A stretch of 64,000 nt of DNA from Paulownia fortunei (Eukaryota; Streptophyta; Magnoliopsida; Lamiales; Paulowniaceae): assembly GCA_019321725.1 (NCBI GenBank), contig CM033111.1:806001-870000 (forward strand). The letters run 5' to 3'. The position numbers and the translations under genes are program-made. How positions within the stretch are numbered: the first letter of the stretch is position 1; every line of letters begins with the position of its first letter. Positions 1-10,517 of the stretch are shown piece after piece. Under the pieces are notes generated by a model. That model ran no database searches. It saw only the letters and a program-made list of their open reading frames with translations, and was not told where the DNA came from.

Positions 1-721
1 CAATTGTGTAACTCGCTTCTGCACGCTTTCCTGATTGGCAACCATTTTGCCGTTTAAAAGGTTATATATTATTTATTGCTGTTGTAAGGTGGAAAGCCTC
101 CTGTTGCTTTTTAAAATGATAGCACATGTTAGTAATGTATAAGATGAAATAATTGAGTTTCTCTGTCAATGATTTATATTTGAAAAAGGCATATAAAACA
201 AGAACATAAAACTTAAAGGAAAGAAGTATACACACATTAATTTAAAGGAAAGATAAGTATACACACATTAATTCACATGGCAGAGCACTTCTAGCAATAC
301 TATGCACCTCAGTAACTTTACATGAACACATTTATGCTTTGCCCAATTGGGATGACTTCGCCAATTGTTGGCCAGGAAAAATTGATGGTACAGTGAATGA
401 TATGAAATTTCCGCAAGAAGCAACATTCCCTACTTATTAGCAGTACATAACGCTGACCTTCTTGCAATCATGTAAATACATGAGTCATGGGAGATCACGG
501 TAGCTTTTCTTCTGTAAGAGGGGCAAAATTGTAGCTGCCATCACAATTAAAGCCCAATGTCGACATCTAATGCATCTTTGGTGCTTATCTTTCTACTATC
601 TTTTTACGCACAGACATGTGTTTGTGTATGATCTTTTATTGCTGCTAGCTGCTAATTCTTTTGTGCTATATGTGTTTCTGCCTCAATAGCTCACTTATGG
701 CCTTTATTATTTTCTTCAAAG
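1..721 (+). other. RGS1 upstream intron / unassigned sequence
   Basis: No exon could be recognised here. The first RGS1 exon I can support begins just after an AG at 720-721, so this stretch is most simply the intron before it, AT-rich and without long open frames in the right phase. The exons for the N-terminal five or so membrane spans were looked for and not found, and should lie upstream of the window. Confidence 0.5.
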
Positions 722-2215
722 GGATATGGGTGGTCGCTTACATTCTGAATGAGACTCACGAAGATATTTCATTGGTTCAAATCATTTCAAGATCTTTATT
801 ACTAGTTATGGTATGCTTAGCCTGGTTTTTATTAATATGTCGTTGCATTTGCTTCTTTAATTCTTCAGATGAGTCCATCTGACCTTTAATTTCAGTTCTC
901 CATTTAATTTTCCAAATCATGCAATTTTTTCTCATGGTTTTTTCTATATAATTGTTTCCCCAGACAAGTGTCCTTTTGTTGGCATTCTTCTCTATATCAA
1001 TATCACAACCTCTTGTCTCACTTATGAGCTTGAGGAAAAAGGACCACCAGGAGTACAATATGATGGGCCGGGCACTGGGTATACCTGATAGCGGGCTTTT
1101 AGTACAAAGGGAATCGACACAGTTGGTAGATCCTAATGAACCTTTGGATAAGCTTCTTTTGAACAGAAGATTTCGTCACTCGTTTATGGAATTTGCAGAT
1201 AGGTGTCGAGTTGTTGCCTGTTACATCATAATTCTCTTTTTTTCTTTTCTTTTTTTTCTAATTTTGTTCCTTGTGTGCTGATGTTAAAGTATGCCTATGT
1301 ATTTCGTTAATGCAGCTGTTTGGCTGGGGAGAGTGTCCATTTCTATGAGGAGGTGCAACAGCTAGACAAAATTCCAATTAGTGATCATGTGAGAAGAATT
1401 TACATGGCACGGCATATTATTGACAATTATATCACTCCAGGTACAGTGTTATTCTTTTTTGCATTCAAGTTGACTCTGGATGTCGCTTTTCCGTTTTCCC
1501 AGTTCTGAGAATTTTTCAATTATGTTTTTTCAGATATATCTTCTGTTTGAAACTTTTGGATTATAATTTTGTGTGCATTGCTATATGCACCAGAGCACAA
1601 TACACCACATGTTTTAGTGAATCAAGTATAATATCTCCTGATTTCGAGGAGCAAATTTTTTCGTTTCTACATCATCACTACATTCTGTTCAGTCTATACT
1701 GTTTATTGAGGTTTGTTTTTCATGAATTTGCCTAAACAGGTGCAACAATGGAGGTGAACATTTCTCATCGTTGTCGACAAGAAATTCTATCTACTCTTGA
1801 TTTGGCACACCCCAATCTCTTTAAAAACGCACTAAATGAGTTGATGCAGTTGATGAAAATGGTTAGTTTGTTTGCTGGACCTTTATACTCACACACGGTT
1901 GAATTCATTTAGCACCATTATTTTTTTACCTCTCATCTCCTTCTATATGCTTTTCTTTTTCCTTTTCCTGCAATCGATCTTTTTTCCTGATCCAACTTAT
2001 TTTTGAAGAATTTGGCAAATGACTATTGGTCATCAACATTCTTCATGAAGCTGAAAGAGGAGGCCAGAATGAGAACAGTTGACCATGAGCTAGAACAGGG
2101 TGGTTGGAATTTCTCACATAGGCTGAGTTCTGTTCATTGTGCTGATGACCCTTTTCACCAAGAACATAGTCCTAGAAAGTTGGGCTCCAGTAGTCATGAT
2201 TTAGAGCTGCAATGA
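722..2215 (+). CDS. RGS1: Regulator of G-protein signalling 1 (7TM-RGS), 3' part
   Basis: Plant RGS1 is a plasma-membrane 7TM protein whose cytosolic RGS domain accelerates GTP hydrolysis by the heterotrimeric G-alpha subunit (GPA1) and takes part in glucose signalling. Five exons are supported: 722-810, 964-1202, 1316-1440, 1740-1861 and 2009-2215, all with GT-AG borders and matching phases. They encode the end of TM6 ([11 protein letters not shown]), TM7 ([11 protein letters not shown]), the linker [10 protein letters not shown], and a full RGS domain from [19 protein letters not shown] through [27 protein letters not shown] and NDYWSSTFF. The C-terminal tail keeps RLSSVH, which in Arabidopsis is a reported WNK-kinase phosphosite cluster (from memory). 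The stop is at 2213-2215. The 5' part with the earlier membrane spans is outside the window. The family call is sure from the RGS-domain wording; the exact first exon border (AAAG|GG) is less so. Confidence 0.93.
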
Positions 2216-2650
2216 GGAGAACAAATTATAATTATGCCTCTGGGATACAACTTCTAACCAGTCCTCATTCTAAACACACGAAAAAGTTTCTTGGTCTGAA
2301 ACAAGAATGGCTTCTTCCAGTGAATAGTTGCTTAGAGGACACAGGTCCAGATATACTGAGGCTAGCAGAGATTGTGTTTCAACAGCTTGCTCTTTGCAGC
2401 CATATTGAAGTTGTTTGTGCTTCTCCTCCCTGAGTTGATTATCTGCCAGACCACAACAATTTTAGCAATTTCTTGTTGCAAATTAATGTTGGTAGCTTGT
2501 GTTTACTCTGACGAATATTGTATCAAAGGAAAAATCAGTTTGAGTTCGGAGTTTTGTAGGTTGGAAAAGTTTTTCTGTAACCATATGTAAATCATTTAAT
2601 AGGAAGCAGAGAGGGTCTGAGTACTGAAACAGATAATTAGACTAATATAA
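2216..2650 (+). other. RGS1 3' untranslated region (probable)
   Basis: This follows the RGS1 stop codon and is less AT-rich than the intergenic DNA further on. Short open frames here do not resemble proteins. The end of the transcript cannot be fixed from sequence alone; composition changes to AT-rich near 2640. Confidence 0.4.
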
Positions 2651-3651
2651 TTTGTTATTTGATGAAGTTTTTTTAGTCATACTACCATTATTACTATGAG
2701 TAAATATTTTTTTCCAGATTACAAAAATAATTAAGTACATCATTTGGAAATTTAGAAAGTAGAGAGAATTTATAACGAATGTAAAATTAATGTAAAATGC
2801 AAGTTTATTATTTAATATCATTAATTTTAGTATATAATTAAATAAACAACGAATGAATAACTAATTTCAAAAAATCCGACTAACATTAATGCATTTTAAA
2901 GACAAAAAAATTTCGGCATTCTAATTAAAAATTGAACCGTGAGGCTTCCATTCCAAATAATAATCCTTCTACTTCTCAAGAATAACATTCTCCTATAATT
3001 AAATTAACTGAAAAACAAAAGAATTTGGTTAATCAAATATAATGTCTCAATTTTTTATTAATATATAATTTTTTTTTTTTTGAAATAAACAAAGGAAATG
3101 CTCGTTAAGAAAACCTGAGTATGGGTTAGTGTCCTTAAACCAAGTCAAAACCAAAGACTGACGGTGTGGGTTGTTTGAGCACTATAACATGTGGTTGAGA
3201 AATCCCAGTAAAAAGGAAAAAAAATAAAAATAACATGACTCTGTATTTGATGCAAAGGACAAAGACATTATGGTAGACATTTGGGTACTGTAGATATTAC
3301 AATATTGTAGGTTGATTGTGCGTCTTATTATATATTTACATATAAATATATATTTGCCATTGTGATATATATATATATATATATATTTTTTTTTTCTGTT
3401 TTTAAGGAAGGTAGACAAACCCTTAAAATATCCATCTAACACTGTTAGGCAGACAACACTCTGAACGTGCCCTCAACTTGGCACCTTAGTATAAAGTACA
3501 TAAAACAAAAGTGTGAGCCATGTAATCATATATAAATAAGGTGACTTTCATTTTGGCCCCCCTCAACTATATCTATATAACACTTTGGCCATAATAATAC
3601 AGCTTTTTGAGTTACAGTAACTGGATCTCATGGTTCTGTATCCGTCACCCA
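2651..3651. other. Intergenic, AT-rich; promoter side of KCR
   Basis: No gene seen. It contains a (TA)n microsatellite at about 3365-3386 followed by a T run. The last part should carry the promoter and leader of the downstream reductase gene, but no TATA box can be assigned with confidence. An open frame on the minus strand at 3182-3442 is driven by the low-complexity TA/T tract and is not credible. Confidence 0.5.
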
Positions 3652-5863
3652 ATGGAGCTACAAAATACTATCCTGCTAATAGCAGCCTGTTTAGGGTTCA
3701 TCACTCTTTCCAAATTTCTTCTGAATACCTTGGTATGGATATGGATCATGTTCCTTAGGCCTGGAAAGAATCTCAAAGAATACGGTTCCTGGGCTCTGGT
3801 CACTGGTTCAACAGACGGGATTGGCAAAGCCCTAGCATTTGAACTGGCGTCAAAGGGTCTCAACCTCGTACTCATAGGCCGAAACCCTTCAAAGCTACAG
3901 GTAACATCCAAAGAAATCGAGCAGAAATACTGTGGAGTTGCCATAAAAACTGTGGTTATCGACTTTTCTAGTTGTCGAGGAGATGAGATTGCCAGAATAA
4001 TAGAAGAAGAAACAAGGGGCCTGGATTTAGGAATCTTGATCAACAACGTTGGATTGGCGTATCCTTATGCCAGGTTTCTCCATGAGGTTGATTTGGAGCT
4101 GATGGAGAGTGTTGTGAGAGTGAACGTGGAGGGGACGACTTGGGTCACAAAGACAGTGATTACAGGTATGTTGGAGAAGAGAAAAGGTGCAATTGTTAAC
4201 ATTGGCTCTGGTTCGTCTGCCGTTGTTTCCTCGTATCCTCTGTACACCATTTATGCTGCCACCAAAGCGTAAGTTATCCTTTTCTTTCTATCCCTTCCAG
4301 GTCCCTGATTTTTTCTGTTGATTCTTCTAATATGCAAAATATGATCTATATATACTTTAAAACACAGTATCATATCATGTGATACCAAATGCCCAAAAAT
4401 CACAAAGATCGAAATACAACCTCCGGCCATTAATACTTGGTATTGAGTTCTTTTCAATCTTAGTAATATTTTGAAAAACGAGATTATAGATTAGGGCGTT
4501 AATACCATTTTTCTATATATTAATACATCTCTTCTCGTCTAGTTACCCTAAAATCAATTATTGGATTATTTTTTTTGGACCAATTCAATCGTGAGAATAA
4601 TTGTGGTTAATATTCCGGAGAGGATGGAGAATATTTGGGACAACCTTTTTAACCAATTCAGATATGAGAAAAGTATGGAAAAAATATCAGGCAAATAAGC
4701 AGTTTCTGAATAAGAATATTCTTGAAGTCGGCTCTGAATTTTTAAATTAAAAGAAAGCCAGTTTTATTAATGGTGGTGGATCTGAGACCTGTACTCATTT
4801 GAAAATCCACCTGTAAGTTTTTCAGTTGATAATAGATCTTCACCAGTGTGTAAGGTGTTGAAAACTGGTTTTATTTCTTTAATTATTACAATATAAAGGT
4901 ATGAAATGAGTTGCAAATTGTTTTTGTTGTGATTTTTCCTTTTCAGGTATGTAGCAATGCTGTCAAAAAGCATTAGTTTGGAGTATAAGCAGCATGGAAT
5001 TGATGTGCAATGCCAGGTTGGTGCAAAACCAGTGAATCTGGAGATTTGTCTGAATTGCCCTGCCCTTGTCATAAATTTCACACACAAACAGTGCATTAGT
5101 TGCAAACTAGGACACTACTAATTGGAAATGTCTTGCCTACAAGCCCAGATGTACTTAGGAAGATTAGTAATAGATTAGTTGTAGAATACTATGAAAGCTC
5201 TCCATGTCTCTTGCATTAAATGGGTTGTTTACTGAATACAGAGTCTTCAGTGACATGTTGAAATTAAATACAGAGAACTGTAGATTTCCGTGTAGCGTTG
5301 GAGATACACAATCAGGATACCAATGATTTGATTTTGTAGCTGATACAACATTATTAGGGACGATGTTGGCGTCTAATATAGGCTAAAGATTATTATTAGT
5401 AGTTACCATAAAGAAATCAATTCAAGAAACAAGTACTGAAATTTCACCATCAAACTTGCAAGTGTACCAATTCAACCACCTAAAAAAATCTTGTATTCCA
5501 TGCATACAAATTTGACATTTACAATAGCTTTCTAGTCTTAACATGCTGAAATGTTTTCGTGTATATTGTGAGCATTGATGACAGATTCCATTGCTTGTGG
5601 CAACAAAGATGGCATCAATAAAGAAATCTTCGCTCTTCATTCCATCTCCAGAGGCATATAGCAAGGCCAGCATCAGGTGGATTGGCCAACATGACCACAT
5701 CTGCGTGCCCTATTGGCCTCATGCATTGCAGGCCTGCATAATGTGCTTATTGCCAGATCCACTGCTTGATTGGTGTCTCTTTAGGTATCTCCTTGGGATG
5801 CGAGCACGAGGGCGGCGAAAGGATTCCAGAATCGGGCATTTGAAAGATCACAAGTTGTCGTGA
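3652..5863 (+). CDS. KCR2: Very-long-chain 3-ketoacyl-CoA reductase (KCR2-like)
   Basis: This ER short-chain dehydrogenase catalyses the NADPH-dependent second step of fatty-acid elongation, supplying very-long-chain acyl-CoAs for waxes and sphingolipids. Exons 3652-4268, 4947-5016 and 5585-5863 join with correct phase to give 321 aa (family about 318). Visible parts: N-terminal membrane segment (about residues 7-35), cofactor motif TGSTDGIG (51-58), NNVG (131-134), and catalytic YAATK (Tyr201, Lys205). The later exons give GIDVQCQIPLLVATKM and a PYWPHAL motif typical of the family. The start is the first ATG of the reading frame; the upstream in-frame TTG is not used. YPLYTIYAATKAYV and NNVG look closer to Arabidopsis KCR2 than KCR1. 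The C terminus ends KLS with only one lysine at -3, not a classical KKxx signal. PsbY and the ALB-type gene follow, as in Arabidopsis. Confidence 0.93.
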
Positions 5864-7556
5864 TTTGAAAATTCTAGTTTAAATTCGATTCGATCAACTT
5901 CAGTTGACCTATGTGGTAAGTAATCTTATTTTTGCAATAGCACTACTTTAATAAGAGTGATTAGTTATAAAGCATATAGGATTATCTCTCGTATAATTAG
6001 TTGTTTGATCTGAATAAAATTTCGGGGAAGATGTATAATTCCGTGATACACTAGTATTATTAACCATTTTACTTTCTGTTATGATCTTGAGACACTTTTA
6101 TATAGTCATCTTTATTAAATGGTTAAACTATGTATAATATTACCACCATCATAACCATCCAATATCCAAGACACTGATGATTCTTGGGAGTGTTTGCAAT
6201 CACTAAAAAAAATGGTTTTCAATTTTTAGTTGAAAAAAGAGAGAGTAACTTTTAGTGTTTTTAAATGCCAACTTCTCATTCTACTTCTACTTAATTTAAT
6301 TAGAGTCTCAAAATAGGTATAAAAGGTTATTTAGACATTTTTACTCCAATTTTTTTTGTATAATCCAAAAAGTATTTTTGTCATTTTACTGAAAAGCTCG
6401 TACAAATTTTATTTTTTAGCAAAATTCTAACTTCAACTTTTTTTTAGTTTTTTTTTTTCAAATACTAATCACTTTTGCATTTTTTGGAGCAAAGACTCCG
6501 TTGATATACTATCTGCAACTTTATTCAAGTAAGATAATTAATGAACAAGTTGTTCAACTTCCTATTGTTATTTGGTGTTAAGAAAAACATGATAAGAAAT
6601 TAATGTTAAAATATGATAATACACAAGTTGTTCAACTTTTGACTTCCTATTGCTACCTGGTATTATAAATCACATAAAAACAAATTATTATTTCAATGAG
6701 TGTATAAGAACAAAAAACATAGCCTGTTTCTTTTATTTTTTAATATTTGAGCAACTATAAAAGACATAGACACCAGAATTTAATTATAACACAAAATATT
6801 AGCAACACTTCAAAAAAAAAAAAAGGAATAAGTGAAAAAAAAAGAACATCTTTCTTTCAGCATTATTTGGGTATCATGAGTCAAAGAAAAGTGGCAATAT
6901 TTTTTCATAATTTTGAATCAAGATAAGCTTCCCCCAACTCATCAACTTTTTCTCATTAAAATAATATGAAAGCTATGATATTTATCCTGAAACATTTGTA
7001 TTGTCCTATTTTAATCAATAATAGAAAAAAATAAATAAATTATTAATAAATCCTAATGATGATTAACTCGAAGCGAATACTAACCGACTGGCAAATCAAG
7101 AAAATGCAATGGCAAATTAATATATTTCCTTTGAATCCAATTTCATTCTTTTGTATTTTTATTTTTCATGTCGCCTTCTTGTTGGCTAACAATTTTGCAG
7201 ATAAATCAACTCAAAAAATAGAAATAAATAAAATAAATTAAAACAATGTCACAACAAAACCATGTATTATTAAATGTTAGTCAAGCATTTTATTCAATGG
7301 TGGACGACAATGTATAAAAAGGTTTCTAAGCCTGACTCTAACTATATATGATAATTCAAACTAATATCATAATTATTATACTAAGAATTAATTAATTTTT
7401 TTTATTTGCAGTTGCACATATTTAATCCTAATAATAAAAAATAAACAGCAGTCATCAGCCAAGAACTGTGCAAGAAAAAGTTTGATTAACATATTAATGG
7501 TACAATTATATGCAAATAAATGCACACAAAAAGACCTTATATATACCCTTTTCTTC
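5864..7556. other. Intergenic between KCR (+) and PsbY (-), convergent
   Basis: No gene seen. The first few hundred bases should hold the KCR 3' UTR and the last part the PsbY 3' UTR, because the two genes converge. A possible small inverted-repeat element lies at 6187-6499 (listed separately). The rest is AT-rich with homopolymer runs. Confidence 0.5.
6187..6499. mobile_element. Possible MITE-like element with imperfect terminal inverted repeats
   Basis: The left end reads GGAGTGTTTGC (6187-6197) and the right end GCAAAGACTCC (6489-6499); the second is the reverse complement of the first with one mismatch. The interior is AT-rich, has no coding capacity and carries short A/T runs near both ends. 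The size of about 313 bp and the G-rich TIR start fit hAT-type MITEs. I could not see a convincing target-site duplication, so this is tentative. Confidence 0.35.
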
Positions 7557-8150
7557 TCACTCTGATCTCATCCTGTTAATCTGGTTCAAAGCAGGCTGCA
7601 AAATATTGTACAGCACCCAAAGGATAGCTGGTGCTACAACAAACAGCAAAAGCTGCCCCCTGTTATCGGCCGCAGCGTCAGCCACGGCAGCGATTTCTCC
7701 AGCAGAAGCCTCCGCCGGGTGGAAAAAGCCCGACGCAGCGAGCCCGCTTAGCCCCAGCCCGATTATCACACCTTTAGTGCTCCTCATTCTGTTAATCTGA
7801 TTAAGGGCTGGCTGCAGTATGTTGTAAAGCACCCAAAGAACGGCGGGGACTAGAGGGATCAGAAGGGCTATGCCACGGTTGTCGCCGTCGGCTATTTCCG
7901 CCAGTTGCTGGGCGGCGAAGGCGGGGTTGGTGGTGGAAAGGGTGGAGAAAATGGCTCCGGCTATGGCAGTTCCGGTGATGGCGGCGTTGTTCTGTGGAGG
8001 GTGTGAAGTGGTGGTGAGGCCTTTTGGTAGGTTTTGCGTGGAGAGGAGGGAAACTTGTTTTGTGGGCTTGGAAGGGATGATGTTCTTTGTGTTTGTATTG
8101 AAGCATTTGGCGTTGAGCATAGCCATTGATGTAGCCATTGTAGCTGCCAT
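7557..8150 (-). CDS. PSBY: Photosystem II PsbY precursor, two-unit polyprotein
   Basis: PsbY is a small single-span thylakoid subunit of photosystem II near cytochrome b559. In plants one nuclear precursor yields two mature chains. This single-exon frame of 197 aa shows a Ser/Thr/Lys-rich chloroplast transit peptide (about 1-50), then a hydrophobic segment ending NPAFA|A (near 79) that looks like a thylakoid processing site. The first PsbY unit (about 80-125) ends LYNILQPALNQINRMRS. A second hydrophobic targeting segment ends AEASA|GEI (about 150), and the second unit (about 151-197) ends in the same LYNILQPALNQINRMRS plus E. The start is the first ATG on the minus strand. It converges with the upstream reductase gene and diverges from the ALB-type gene. 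The family call is very sure; the cleavage sites are read by eye. Confidence 0.97.
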   Translation of the reverse strand: MAATMATSMAMLNAKCFNTNTKNIIPSKPTKQVSLLSTQNLPKGLTTTSHPPQNNAAITGTAIAGAIFSTLSTTNPAFAAQQLAEIADGDNRGIALLIPLVPAVLWVLYNILQPALNQINRMRSTKGVIIGLGLSGLAASGFFHPAEASAGEIAAVADAAADNRGQLLLFVVAPAILWVLYNILQPALNQINRMRSE

Positions 8151-8242
8151 TTGTGTGCTCCTTTTTTTTCTTTTTCTCTGTTTTCTTTTTCTTGATGATC
8201 AAATGCTCAAAAGATTTTGCAGTATTTTGGGGTTTGAAATTG

Positions 8243-8387
8243 GAATATAGGAAACAAGAAAATGGAGCCAAAGTGAGGAAAAATGAGATCCAATGGGAGA
8301 GTGAGTTCTGGATTGTTCTCTTATCCAGAGGGTGTGATTGGTGAGATATAGACCTCATATTAGATACCCCACCATGATTTTCTTATC
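8243..8387 (-). promoter_or_regulatory. PsbY promoter candidates: TATA-like and two I-box cores
   Basis: Read on the minus strand, a TATA-like CTATATTCC sits near 8241-8249, about 95 bases upstream of the PsbY ATG. Two GATAAG I-box cores (CTTATC on the plus strand) occur at 8320-8325 and 8382-8387. I-boxes are common in promoters of light-regulated photosynthesis genes, which fits PsbY. These are short motifs and can occur by chance in AT-rich DNA. Confidence 0.35.
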
Positions 8388-10159
8388 ACAAACTTTTTTC
8401 TCACCTTTCTTTGGAAGTCATCAAAGATTTTATGTTCCTCTTGGTCATTAGGCCTAGGGCTCTTTCTTTAATTTTGACCCATAAATGGAATCTATTGTAG
8501 GACATGATTTCTAGTTTCTTAAAGGCTTTTCTGGCCCATGTCGAGCAATTTGGGCCTCTGTAAAGATTTACACTTGGGCCTTCATTTGGATTGCCAAGTG
8601 GTATAGTACAATGGTCACTTTGAACACCAACTCTTTCAATAAATTAAACTCAAAGAATCAAAAGCTAGCTCCACTCTGCTATTGAAATGATTTAAATATT
8701 CCAAAGACTGGAAAATCTTATTGCTAAAGCTCGTAAAAATTTTGCTAATAGTTTAAGGAAACAGTAAGTTCAACTTTCTTGAGTACGATAAGTTGTGGTC
8801 AAATGTCAATGATCTAATGTTGCAAATTCGACATATTTATCATTAATCCATGATGGAATGTTCCAATCTATGAAATTTGGACCTTATAGCACAAAACTTG
8901 ATCCACCAATTCTAATGTAGTTTTTCATTTGCATCTCTCTCTCTTTCTCTCTCTCTCTCTCTCAAACAATTGTGCAGACAAGTGAAAGATTCATGAGTGG
9001 TGCATTATATATAATATAGTGATTAGTGAAATAATTAGACGCATGACTATAAAACTTTGATGCTCCATTCAATTATCTTTATATAACAGGCTTCAAAGAT
9101 TGGGTTATTGTGAGTCCCACTAAATATAGATTCATTTAATGCGATCACAACACTTACATCCATCAAATAGTGCTTAACATTTACTCATCCCTTTGTTGGA
9201 AATTAGTTTAAAATATAGATTAAAGTTTTATCAGTTATTTAAGTGGTTCTTTTTAATAATTATGAAATTGTTTTGATTTACCGTAATTTATTTTATGAGT
9301 AAATAAGTATAATATATTTGATTGCTCAAATCAATTTTTGGTACATGAGAAATTAAAGTAAAAAAGTGAGCCATTTAAAATAATATGTTTGTTTAATTGA
9401 AAAATTAAGGAAAGATAAAAAGGATTCCTTTCCATAAGCACCATAATACCTTTATATGGTTCAAGTTGGACACTTGGGGTTGAACACTAATGAGTTAGGG
9501 TTTACAAGATAGAGGACCTATATCCTACTAAGTTAGAGTTTAGCCTTAAGCTTGTATATGTATACCATATGTATACTTTTATAAATATATATATATATAT
9601 ATATAATTTATTTCCTTTCAATTATAATGTAACAAGTGATACCGATTAGCATAAGTCCCGTGTCACAATGATTGATAAAATAAAAATATTGCACGTGCCA
9701 ACTTATCTATCAGTTAGAGCCGACTATATAAAAAAAAAATATATGTATTTCTCCAATTAATGTTAGGTTGTGCATTATCAAACACAATTTTTGAGTAATT
9801 ATAAAAAAATAGTAAGTTCAAAATTAATATTGATTTGTTGTAATTGAGATTTGTATAGCTACTATTTTAAGAAGTCATCGTTGCATATGAAAAAAAGTAT
9901 TACTGAAAATCCCGCATGGTATAATTTTATCTTTTATCTTAATAAAAAAATTAATTTCTTAATTGTTACTCTTTTCAAAAAAATTCCAATCAACTAAAAT
10001 TACATCTCTTTTTATATCCATACTTTTCAAAAGTTTTCCAATCAACTAAAATTACACATCTTTCCATATCCAACACCCACAACAATGTGCACCAAACTAT
10101 GCCTAAAACAAAATATTGTTAATCGGTCATGTAACATTTGCCAACAAAAAAGAAAGTGA

Positions 10160-10216
<57 letters not shown>

Positions 10217-10517
10217 AACACTGAAACTGAATTGACTCCTGGTATATTAAATTCTAAACTCTCCAATTGAGAGGGATTTCTGCCTTTCTGGTATTCCTTG
10301 GACATTTCCGCCACCAGCCACCCACATTTGTTTGTCACAGAACATTTTCAGCTAAATAGATACTGCTGACAAAACCCTTTACTCCTCCCATCTTCTTAAC
10401 TCCCCGAAAGCACACCATACCTATAAAACCTTCCACTTCCATTTGCAAATAAACACATCTTCCGGTCTCCCTTTTTCTTCTTTCTCCTAATTCCAATTTC
10501 CAGAAAAAAATAAAAAA
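8388..10517. other. Divergent intergenic region PsbY / ALB-type gene
   Basis: No gene seen in about 2.1 kb. It contains a CT-rich microsatellite (about 8934-8963), a (TA)n tract (about 9584-9605) and a long (GA)n tract at 10163-10212 that lies about 300 bases before the ALB-type start codon and could sit in or near its promoter. Confidence 0.5.
10163..10212. repeat. (GA)n microsatellite, about 25 units
   Basis: An almost perfect run of GA dinucleotides about 305 bases upstream of the ALB-type start codon. GA/CT tracts near plant transcription starts can bind GAGA-binding BBR/BPC proteins (general knowledge), but no function is shown here. Confidence 0.9.

Noticed and set aside
1547..1735. 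62-codon plus-strand frame between RGS1 exons
   Set aside because: It is intron sequence between the exon ending 1440 and the exon starting 1740; the spliced RGS domain reads through without it.
3182..3442. 86-codon minus-strand frame
   Set aside because: Contains a run of Tyr-Ile encoded by the TA microsatellite; typical spurious frame.
7801..8358. 185-codon minus-strand frame overlapping PsbY
   Set aside because: A different frame of the PsbY exon and its leader; the PsbY frame has the conserved domain twice.
10042..10338. 98-codon minus-strand frame
   Set aside because: Generated by the GA microsatellite (Leu-Ser repeats).
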